A DNA stretch of 61,669 nt from Bacteroidota bacterium (GTDB lineage Bacteria; Bacteroidota; Bacteroidia; SXHM01), in the NCBI GenBank assembly GCA_947479755.1, contig CANKAM010000019.1, positions 1 to 61,669 on the forward strand, in the 5' to 3' direction. How positions within the stretch are numbered: the first letter of the stretch is position 1; each line of letters begins with the position of its first letter. This document shows positions 16,830-24,741 of the stretch, one piece after another. A program made the position numbers and the translations under genes. Below the pieces are notes generated by a model that was given only the letters and a program-made list of their open reading frames with translations, was not told where the DNA came from and did not search any database.

Positions 16830-17369
16830 ATGCAGTTTAGCCGATTACCTATTACATCTTACCTATTACTTAGTTGCTGCCTTTTGCTATTCGCCTGCAC
16901 CACCAACCAAAAGCTAACCGAGGCCATCAGCTACGACAGCGATTCAACCAAACACGTATTTAACTACGCAGGCAAGAAAAACGAATTGGTAAAAGAAAGC
17001 ACATACTATCCCAACGGCAACCTTAAAAGCGAATACAATTTCAAAGATAGTTTGCTGGAAGGCACCTTTAAAACATTTAATGAAAACGGAAACCCCGTAA
17101 AAGAAGGCGCCTACCTTAATGGCATGGAAAATGGACTGTTCAAATACTACGATGTAAACGGAATGCTAACCATAGAGGGCTATCTGAACAGCGGAAAAAA
17201 AGAAGGCCTCTGGACCACCTGGTATGACGATGTGCAGAAAAAAGAAGAAATGCACTACAAAGACGATATACTAAACGGCCTCTGGACACACTGGTTTATA
17301 GACGGCAACCTGATGCGCGAAGAAACGTATAAGAACGGAAAAAAAATTAAAGAACAGGTTTATGAATAA
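16830..17369 (+). CDS. MORN-repeat (MORN_2) lipoprotein
   Basis: This 179-residue lipoprotein has a signal ending LLLFACTTNQ. The mature part is made of MORN_2-type beta-hairpin repeats of about 22 residues, with phrases such as YYPNGNLKSEYNFKDSLLEG, NGMENGLFKYYDVNG and GLWTHWFIDGNLMREETYK. About five repeats can be counted. MORN_2 repeats are common in Bacteroidota surface proteins; some are annotated as antitoxin-like, but no toxin gene is nearby. The last 8 bp overlap the start of the next MORN gene, so the pair is an operon. Confidence 0.85.
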   Translation: MQFSRLPITSYLLLSCCLLLFACTTNQKLTEAISYDSDSTKHVFNYAGKKNELVKESTYYPNGNLKSEYNFKDSLLEGTFKTFNENGNPVKEGAYLNGMENGLFKYYDVNGMLTIEGYLNSGKKEGLWTTWYDDVQKKEEMHYKDDILNGLWTHWFIDGNLMREETYKNGKKIKEQVYE

Positions 17370-18165
17370 ATCAAAGTTGGCAGTAGGCAGTAGGCCGTTG
17401 GCAGTTTCTTGCCTCTTGCTTCTTATCTCCTGCTTCTATTCAAATGCTCAAACAAAAAAGGAATACCATCCCAACGGACAACTCAAATCCACAGGCGATT
17501 ATGTTGACGGAATGAAGGAAGGCAAGTGGCAGGAGTTTTATGAAAGCGGAGCCAAGCAACTGGAAGGCGAATACATCAGCGGAAAAAAATTAGGCAAGTG
17601 GCAGGAGTTTTATGAGAACGGGAAAGTATGGACACTCTCGCACTTTGCCAACGATGTGCAGGAAGACCTTTACCGCGATTACGACATGAACGGACAACTG
17701 GTAGAAGAATACAACTTCCGCAACGGACTGCCCGAAGGCCCTTTTTCAGCATTCTATAACACAGGAAGAACCCGCATGAACGGGCAGTTTACATTAGGAC
17801 AGAAAAACGGTGTGTGGAAATCGTGGTACGAAGACGGCAGCCAGCAAAGCTCCACCACCTATGTTGATAACATACCTTTTGGCGAAAGCAAAACCTGGTA
17901 TAAAAACGGAAAATTAAAAACTTCAGGCAATATTATTGACGGCCTTGAAAACGGCAAATGGACCTTCTACTACGAAACCGGAATAAAACAACAGGAAGGC
18001 AATTACAACAACGGAAAAAAGTACGGAATGTGGGTTAACTACCACGATAACGGCAAACGCCAAAGCGAAGGCTACTATGCCCTTGACATCAAACAAGGCG
18101 TATGGAAATACTACAACATCGAGGGCGTTTACGAGCGCGAAGAAAACCTCGGTGAAGGGAAATAG
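17362..18165 (+). CDS. Secreted MORN-repeat protein
   Basis: This 267-residue protein has an N-terminal signal (SCLLLLISCFYSNAQ) and about ten MORN_2 repeats over its whole length. Examples are EYHPNGQLKSTGDYVDGMKE, GKWQEFYESGAKQLEGEY and GMWVNYHDNGKRQSEGYY. It begins inside the last codons of the upstream MORN lipoprotein gene. The two products share the repeat type but differ in anchoring: the first is a lipoprotein, the second appears to be cleaved and released or held by its partner. Two very large surface proteins flank the pair, so a cell-surface scaffold role is likely but unproven. Confidence 0.85.
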   Translation: MNKSKLAVGSRPLAVSCLLLLISCFYSNAQTKKEYHPNGQLKSTGDYVDGMKEGKWQEFYESGAKQLEGEYISGKKLGKWQEFYENGKVWTLSHFANDVQEDLYRDYDMNGQLVEEYNFRNGLPEGPFSAFYNTGRTRMNGQFTLGQKNGVWKSWYEDGSQQSSTTYVDNIPFGESKTWYKNGKLKTSGNIIDGLENGKWTFYYETGIKQQEGNYNNGKKYGMWVNYHDNGKRQSEGYYALDIKQGVWKYYNIEGVYEREENLGEGK

Positions 18166-18169
18166 TTTC

Positions 18170-18252
18170 CGTCATTGCGAGGGTTTTTCACCCGAAGCAA
18201 TCTCATTCTGTTTTACAATTAAAAGATTGCTTCGCTGGCGCTCGCAATGACG
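18170..18252. repeat. Palindromic intergenic repeat (CGTCATTGCGAG family)
   Basis: Outer arms CGTCATTGCGAG (18170-18181) and CTCGCAATGACG (18241-18252) and inner arms CGAAGCAATCT (18193-18203) and AGATTGCTTCG (18224-18234) form a long two-part hairpin. I recognise the sequence as a dispersed repeat seen between genes in many Bacteroidota genomes. It lies between the MORN operon and the 1779-residue protein gene. Confidence 0.85.
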
Positions 18253-18391
18253 ACTTTGGAATGACTTTTTCCAGTCAAACTTTAACCGTTAATTAAATTT
18301 AAATAACACCGCTATCTCGTTTCAATATATTTTCTAATATTGTTTCCTTGAAATCGATGAAAAATTTCAACCCATTAAACCTAAAGAACCT

Positions 18392-21300
18392 GTGAAAAAA
18401 CTACTACAAATCGTATCGCTGGCCCTCATCTTTTCAGCCATCAGCCTTCAAAGTTTTGCAACCCACATTGTAGGCGGAACCATTACTTACGACTATCTTG
18501 GAGGTAATCAGTACCGCATTTATCTAACCGTTTACCGCGATTGTTTTGGCGGTCAGGCTCCCTTTGATGATCCTGCGGTAGTGGGTATTTTCGACAGCAA
18601 TAATAATCTGGTAACAACCGTTTCAATGGATTTGGGTGTAGTAACCCAGATACCCGGAACAATCAATAACCCCTGCACAACGCCTCCAACCAATGTGTGT
18701 ACGGAGGTAACTACGTATTCCGGAACTGTTACTCTTGCACCCATTGCCGGTGGCTACCAAATGGCTTACCAGCGCTGCTGCCGTAATGCCGTTATTCAGA
18801 ATATCGATAACCCCGGTGATGTAGGTTCAACTTTTTACACACAGATACCAAACCCCAATCAGGTTGGAAACAACAGCAGCGCAGAGTTTACCAACTTGCC
18901 TCCGCTATACCTGTGCGCAGGTCTGCAATTTGTGTTTGACCACAGCGCTACCGATGCCGATGGCGATCAGTTAGTGTATTCGCTTTGCACACCACATGAC
19001 GGGCTTGACCCCACCACCCCCGGTGGTTCAGGAACAGTGCCTGATGCTCCGCCATACGGTTTTGTTACATGGACAAACCCTTACAACACTAACGACATGA
19101 TGGGTGGTTCTCAACCGCTCACTATTAACCCGTCAACTGGTCAGTTAATTGTTACGCCAAACACCATCGGAACATTTGTGGTAGGTATCTGTGTAAGCGA
19201 AGTCCGCAACGGTGTTGTTATTAACAGCGTTCAGCGCGATTTTCAGTTCACCGTTGCCAATTGCAATGTGCAGGTAATTTCTTCGTTCTTCACACCCAAT
19301 GTACAGTGCGGAAACTTTGTTCAGTTTACCAACAACAGTCAGGGAGCTTCGGGCTTTTCATGGAATTTTGGTGACGGAGGAACATCAAACCAACAAGCAC
19401 CAAATCATACTTATACCAACATCGGAAGTTATGTAGTAACACTTATTGCGTTGGATAACGTAACCGGTTGTGCAGATACGTCAATTCTGAATCTTACCTT
19501 GATTGATACCCTTACAGCCACAGCAAGTGGTGATGCCGCAATTTGCCTGGGTGACGGAGTTCAGCTCAATGCAACCGGAGGTATTTCCTATACATGGACA
19601 CCCGCTACAGGATTGAGTGACCCAGATATAGCCAACCCCATTGCCACACCGCTTGTAACTACAACGTATTATGTAACTGTAGTTGACTCAGCCGGATGTT
19701 CCGGAACAGATTCGGTAACTGTAACAATCAATCCTCCGCCTGTAATTGATGCAGGTGCAAATCAGATTATTTGTGCCGGTGAATGTGTGCAGTTAGAAGC
19801 CAGCGGTGGTTTAACCTTTGCATGGTCGCCCGCAACCGGCCTTAGCGACCCGAATATTGCCAATCCTTTGGCTTGCCCTACAGTGACTACAACGTATACT
19901 GTTAGTGTTTCTGGCCCAAGCGGCAACCTTGTGTCTAATGGTGATTTTGATCAGGGTAACACAGGTTTCACAAGTGATTACACGTTCTCAAATAACTTAC
20001 AACCCGAAAGCAGGTATTCAGTTGTGGCCGATGCTTCAACAACCCATCCTAGTTTTGATGGATTTGACCACACCAACCCGCCAACAGGTTTATTCATGGC
20101 AGTAAACGGTGCCGGAACTCCTGGCGTTGATGTTTGGTGTCAGACCGTTCCGGTTACACCCAATACAGATTATGCTTTTTCAACCTGGGTAAGCACTTTA
20201 GCTACTGGAACCCCTCCTTCTTTTGCTTCTTTGCAGTTTTCTATTAATGGTGTGCCTTTATCTGTGCCTTTTAATGCGCCAAATGCAATAAACACGTGGT
20301 CACAGTTTTTTGATACTTGGAACTCAGGTAATGCAACTACGGCTACTATTTGTATCCTGAACCAAAACACAACGCTTGGCGGAAATGACTTTGGCTTGGA
20401 TGATATTGTGTTCTCAACTTTTTGCGATGGAACAGCTCAGGTTACGGTTACTGTAAATCCTTTGCCGGTTGTTAATGCAGGACAGGATACAAGCATTTGT
20501 ATCGGTGATGCAATTGAACTTAACGCAACAGGCGGACCATCATGGTCATGGTCGCCTTCAGCAGGATTGAGTGATACTGCAATTGCAAATCCTGTAGCAA
20601 ATCCTGTTATTACTACTACTTATATTTTAACAGTTGATGACGGAACCTGCGTAAATGCAGATACCATTGTTGTAACTGTAAATCTTCTTCCTGTTGCAGA
20701 TGCCGGACAAGACGTTCAGTTTTGTTTTGGTGACAGTGTTCAGTTGAACGGTTCAGGAGGATTAAGTTTTACATGGTCACCATCAACAGGTTTAAGTAAT
20801 GATTCAATTGCTAACCCTTTTGCGCATCCTTCAGTTGATACGGAATATATTCTGACAGCCGATAACGGAGGTTGTATTGATACGGACACCATTTTTGTAA
20901 CGGTTCTTCCTGCACCAACTGCTGATGCAGGTTTGGATGTTTTCATTTGTCAGGGCGATACAACTCAACTAACCGCAATAGGCGGTGATATATACTTGTG
21001 GTCGCCTGCAACGGATATCAGCGATGTGAATATTGCCGACCCTGAGGTATGGCCTAACTTCCCGACTACCTATTATGTAACTGTTACCGATGGAAACGGT
21101 TGTACTGATTTCGACAGCGTTTTTGTAGATGTGTTTGCAGTAATTGCAGCAGGTGATACAACCGTTTGTTTTGGCGACAGCGCACAACTTTCAGTTGCTC
21201 CCACAGGTTCTTCTATAACATGGACACCTTCAGCATATTTGAATGATGCAACGATTGCAAATCCTTTGGCTTCACCTCCGGTTACAACTACCTTCTATGT

Positions 21301-23731
21301 GTTGGTTGATAATGGAACAGGATGTACTTCTACCGACTCAGTTGTGGTAACAGTTCAGCCTTTACCGGTTGCTGATGCAGGCGGTGATGTTCAGATCTGC
21401 GATGGAAACAGCGCACAGCTTTTGGCTACAGGTGGAGTAACTTATTTGTGGAATCCTTCAACAGGTTTAAGTGATACAACCATTGCTAACCCTATTGCAA
21501 CACCTGCAGGAACTACAACTTATGTAGTGATTGTTGCCGACCAGATTGGTTGCACTAATTCAGATACTGTAACTGTTACTATCAATCCGCTTCCGCCTGC
21601 TGATGCAGGTCAGGATGTGGCAATTTGTGCAGGCGATACAACACAACTTCTTGCAAGTGGTGGCGTGTTCTATACATGGACACCTTCAACCGGTTTAAGC
21701 AATGATAGCATTGCTAACCCGGAAGCAAATCCGGCTATTACTACAACGTATTCAGTGTTGGTTCAGGGGCCAAGCGGACAACAGGTTGTAAATCCTGATT
21801 TCAGCGGAGGCGATACCGGTTTTTCTTCGGGGTATACGTATGGTGCAACAACACCAACTTCAGGTTTATATACTGTTACTAATGATGCTTCATTGGCTGA
21901 TCCTTCTTTCTCAGGTTTAGGTCATGGTGGCAGTGGTGATTTCATGGTTGTGAATGCCAACATGACTTACGGAACAGATGTTTGGTGCCAAACCTTTGAT
22001 GTTGCTCCGAACAATGATTATTATTTCTCGGCATGGTTAAGCACACTTGTTCTTGACGACCCTGCGTTGTTGCAATTAACTGTTAACGGAACACCGGTTG
22101 GTACACCATTTACTTCGCCACCTTTTGGTGTAGCAACATGGAGCGAATTCTGGTATATCTGGAACTCAGGAAACAATACTTCTATTACGCTTTGTATTGA
22201 AAATATTACTACCACAACCGGACCTACAGCACTTGGGCTTGACGATATTACTTTCGCGCCTTTCTGCGAAAACATAGCGCAGGTAACGGTTACAGTTAAT
22301 CCTCTTCCTGTTGTTGATGCAGGAGCAGATGTTTCAATCTGTATTGGTGAGGATGCGCAACTGCAGGCAAGTGGTGGTGATATTTATGCATGGTCGCCTT
22401 CAGCTACTTTAAGCGATACAACGATTGCTAACCCTGTTGCAACGCCTGTGGTTACTACAACCTACAGTGTACATGTAACAACCAACTCGGGTTGCGAAGG
22501 TGATGGTGATGTGGTGGTAACTGCAAATCCGTTACCAACTGCTTTTGCAGGCGTTGATGCAGAATTCTGCGCAGGTAATTCTGTTCAATTGAATGCTACT
22601 GGCGGAACTACTTATTCATGGTCGCCTTCAACAGGCTTGAGTGCTGATGATATTGCTAACCCGGTTGCCAATCCAACTCAAACGACAACCTATACATTAA
22701 CAGTTGGAGATCAGAATCAATGTTCTGATACCGATCAATTAACGATAACGGTTAATCCTTTACCAGTGGCAGATGCCGGACCGGATGCTCCGTTGTGTTT
22801 TGGTGATACAATTCAACTGAATGCAAGTGGAGGAACATCGTATGTTTGGGATCCGGGAACAGGTTTAAGCAACACGAATATTGCTAACCCGCTGGCTTTT
22901 CCTTTGCAGCCGATTACTTATACCGTTACTGTAACGGATGCAAATGGTTGTGTGGATACAGATGCGCTTGACATCAGTATTTTCTCTATCACAGCAGCAC
23001 CCAATCAGGCAATTTGTAATGGTGATAGCTTACAGTTATCCGTTTCAGGAGGAACCAACTTTGTATGGACACCTGTTGATGGATTAAGTGACCCTACTAT
23101 CGGTAATCCATTGGCTTCACCGGAAGTAACTACCACTTACACCGTTGTTGCAAGCGATGCAAATGGTTGCGAAGCAGCAGCAGAATTAACGGTGGAGGTG
23201 TTGGCGGCACCAACTGCCGGTTTCACGGCACATTATATTCCTTCGTGCGAAGGAATTGTAGGACAATTTACTAATAGCAGCGATGGTGCGGAAAGCTTCC
23301 TGTGGATTTTTGCAAACGGTGATACTTCAACACTTGAAAATCCTGAACAGAATTTCAATGTTGGTCCGGGAACTTTTGTAACCCTTGTGGTATATAATGG
23401 TGAAGGTTGCGTTGATACTGCCTTTATAGATTTCAGCGGAACTAATTATTCCAACATTGAATTTGATTTGCTTGTGCCGAATATCATTACTCCGAATTTT
23501 GATGGTTTGAATGATTGTTTCCAACCCGGTTTTGAAGGTGAGTTCAACGAATGTTTTACGTTGAAAATATTTAACCGTTGGGGCGCTTTAATCTTTGAAT
23601 CAATTGCGCAAGGCGATTGTTGGGACGGAAGAACGAAAGCAGGAAACCTGGTTGACTCAGGAACTTATTTCTACTTACTGGATATTAACGGAATTGAGAA
23701 AGCCGGGTTTATGACGGTGGCACACGATTAA
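18392..23731 (+). CDS. Giant secreted adhesin-like protein: PKD and 12 Ig-like repeats, two inserted jelly-roll-like domains, type B C-terminal sorting domain
   Basis: This 1779-residue protein starts at GTG with a signal peptide (LLQIVSLALIFSAISLQSFA). The N-terminal domain (THIVGGTITYDYLGGNQYRI, about 24-290) is typical of gliding-motility-associated surface proteins. A PKD domain follows at about 295-370 (FSWNFGDGGTSNQQAPNHTY). Twelve Ig-like repeats of about 75 residues then carry ICxGDxxQLxATGG and TGLSDxxIANPxAxP. Two homologous domains of about 170 residues (about 508-680 and 1126-1297) interrupt repeats 2 and 8 at the same point. A second PKD-like module and the type IX type B sorting domain (VPNIITPNFDGLND, IFNRWGALIFES) end the protein. 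Likely role: surface or extracellular-matrix adhesin. Confidence 0.93.
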   Translation: MKKLLQIVSLALIFSAISLQSFATHIVGGTITYDYLGGNQYRIYLTVYRDCFGGQAPFDDPAVVGIFDSNNNLVTTVSMDLGVVTQIPGTINNPCTTPPTNVCTEVTTYSGTVTLAPIAGGYQMAYQRCCRNAVIQNIDNPGDVGSTFYTQIPNPNQVGNNSSAEFTNLPPLYLCAGLQFVFDHSATDADGDQLVYSLCTPHDGLDPTTPGGSGTVPDAPPYGFVTWTNPYNTNDMMGGSQPLTINPSTGQLIVTPNTIGTFVVGICVSEVRNGVVINSVQRDFQFTVANCNVQVISSFFTPNVQCGNFVQFTNNSQGASGFSWNFGDGGTSNQQAPNHTYTNIGSYVVTLIALDNVTGCADTSILNLTLIDTLTATASGDAAICLGDGVQLNATGGISYTWTPATGLSDPDIANPIATPLVTTTYYVTVVDSAGCSGTDSVTVTINPPPVIDAGANQIICAGECVQLEASGGLTFAWSPATGLSDPNIANPLACPTVTTTYTVSVSGPSGNLVSNGDFDQGNTGFTSDYTFSNNLQPESRYSVVADASTTHPSFDGFDHTNPPTGLFMAVNGAGTPGVDVWCQTVPVTPNTDYAFSTWVSTLATGTPPSFASLQFSINGVPLSVPFNAPNAINTWSQFFDTWNSGNATTATICILNQNTTLGGNDFGLDDIVFSTFCDGTAQVTVTVNPLPVVNAGQDTSICIGDAIELNATGGPSWSWSPSAGLSDTAIANPVANPVITTTYILTVDDGTCVNADTIVVTVNLLPVADAGQDVQFCFGDSVQLNGSGGLSFTWSPSTGLSNDSIANPFAHPSVDTEYILTADNGGCIDTDTIFVTVLPAPTADAGLDVFICQGDTTQLTAIGGDIYLWSPATDISDVNIADPEVWPNFPTTYYVTVTDGNGCTDFDSVFVDVFAVIAAGDTTVCFGDSAQLSVAPTGSSITWTPSAYLNDATIANPLASPPVTTTFYVLVDNGTGCTSTDSVVVTVQPLPVADAGGDVQICDGNSAQLLATGGVTYLWNPSTGLSDTTIANPIATPAGTTTYVVIVADQIGCTNSDTVTVTINPLPPADAGQDVAICAGDTTQLLASGGVFYTWTPSTGLSNDSIANPEANPAITTTYSVLVQGPSGQQVVNPDFSGGDTGFSSGYTYGATTPTSGLYTVTNDASLADPSFSGLGHGGSGDFMVVNANMTYGTDVWCQTFDVAPNNDYYFSAWLSTLVLDDPALLQLTVNGTPVGTPFTSPPFGVATWSEFWYIWNSGNNTSITLCIENITTTTGPTALGLDDITFAPFCENIAQVTVTVNPLPVVDAGADVSICIGEDAQLQASGGDIYAWSPSATLSDTTIANPVATPVVTTTYSVHVTTNSGCEGDGDVVVTANPLPTAFAGVDAEFCAGNSVQLNATGGTTYSWSPSTGLSADDIANPVANPTQTTTYTLTVGDQNQCSDTDQLTITVNPLPVADAGPDAPLCFGDTIQLNASGGTSYVWDPGTGLSNTNIANPLAFPLQPITYTVTVTDANGCVDTDALDISIFSITAAPNQAICNGDSLQLSVSGGTNFVWTPVDGLSDPTIGNPLASPEVTTTYTVVASDANGCEAAAELTVEVLAAPTAGFTAHYIPSCEGIVGQFTNSSDGAESFLWIFANGDTSTLENPEQNFNVGPGTFVTLVVYNGEGCVDTAFIDFSGTNYSNIEFDLLVPNIITPNFDGLNDCFQPGFEGEFNECFTLKIFNRWGALIFESIAQGDCWDGRTKAGNLVDSGTYFYLLDINGIEKAGFMTVAHD

Positions 23732-23748
23732 CAGAAATGGATTGCAAT

Positions 23749-23780
23749 AAAAAAGTCCCGCAATACTGCGGGACTTTTTT
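23749..23780. terminator. Bidirectional Rho-independent terminator
   Basis: GTCCCGCA-ATAC-TGCGGGAC is preceded by six A and followed by six T. It lies exactly between the convergent adhesin gene and the hydrolase gene and suits both strands. Confidence 0.92.
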
Positions 23781-23783
23781 GTT

Positions 23784-24584
23784 TTAGACTTTTTCTTTCA
23801 AATACTCCCCCACCTTCTCACTAATCAACTGATGTCCTGTATTCAGCAATGCAAATACATCTTTATTGTTTAACTTTTCAATAAAGCGCTCACCGTATTT
23901 AGGGTGAATAACACGGTCGTGCTTACCAAAAACAAGCAGAAAGTGGAACGTGTTCTTATCAACCAAGGCTGCAATTTTATCTAAATCAGGATTTATGTTC
24001 TGGTAAGTAATCCAGACCTTGTAAATTTTTTCGCGTAGCTCTTTTGTGCGTATCTGCGAATACAGGAAATTGTAAATCTTCGGGTCAAGTATTTTCATGT
24101 TCTTCAGCAGCAGTGCCGTTTTTGAAACAGGCGCAGGGTTTTTTATAAACCCACGAAAAAGAAACCTTCCCGGTGAGGTAACGGTGGAGAAACGGTAAAG
24201 AGGGTTTACTTTCAATCCGTCAGGAGAAAGAAGAATAACGTTGTTCAACTGTTCGTGAAAAAGCTCAATCAGTTTCAACACAATTTTTCCGCCAAGGCTA
24301 AAACCCATCAATGAGAATTTTTCAATGCTGTGTTGTTGGGTGAACGAATTAATTAATTCTTTAAGGTCATTTTCAGTTATCGGTTCACCCGTGTGTTCAC
24401 TGTTTCCATGATGCAAAACATCAAACGAATAAATGGTGAATTTATCGCCTATGTATTCTTTAAACACCTGAAACGCCTTACCGCTTTGCCCGAAACCATG
24501 AAAAGCAAGCAGCGGTTCAGCTCCCGTTCCAAATGAGTAATAATGGTATTTTGATTTACCCGTTTGTATATAATTCTCTTTCAA
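23784..24584 (-). CDS. Alpha/beta hydrolase
   Basis: This 266-residue cytosolic protein has the alpha/beta hydrolase fold pattern: oxyanion-loop motif HGFGQSG (about 29-35), nucleophile elbow GFSLGG (Ser96), an acid in FGKHDRVI and a C-terminal catalytic His in NTGHQL. Length and motif order fit esterases and the epoxide-hydrolase/MenH-like group, but nothing here fixes a substrate. It is a single gene. Upstream (24585-24741) there is a short direct repeat of the form TCTTAGTG and no second gene. Confidence 0.88.
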   Translation of the reverse strand: MKENYIQTGKSKYHYYSFGTGAEPLLAFHGFGQSGKAFQVFKEYIGDKFTIYSFDVLHHGNSEHTGEPITENDLKELINSFTQQHSIEKFSLMGFSLGGKIVLKLIELFHEQLNNVILLSPDGLKVNPLYRFSTVTSPGRFLFRGFIKNPAPVSKTALLLKNMKILDPKIYNFLYSQIRTKELREKIYKVWITYQNINPDLDKIAALVDKNTFHFLLVFGKHDRVIHPKYGERFIEKLNNKDVFALLNTGHQLISEKVGEYLKEKV

Positions 24585-24741
24585 AATTTATCAGTGTTCT
24601 TAGTGCTCTTAGTGGTTATAAAACAGTATGGAAAATGTGTTGACAAATTAAACGCTTCTTTCATCCAAATTCCCCTAAATTCGCAAAGTTTTTTTGGTTG
24701 GTAATTCTCAAATCTAATAGCTAACATCTCATATCTGAATA

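Noticed and set aside
16830-18165. MORN pair as a toxin-antitoxin system
   Set aside because: MORN_2 proteins are sometimes labelled antitoxin-like, but both genes are exported repeat proteins and no toxin-like gene is present.
13136-23731. Many long frames on the opposite strands of the two giant genes
   Set aside because: They are by-products of repetitive, compositionally biased coding sequence; none has a signal peptide or family motif.
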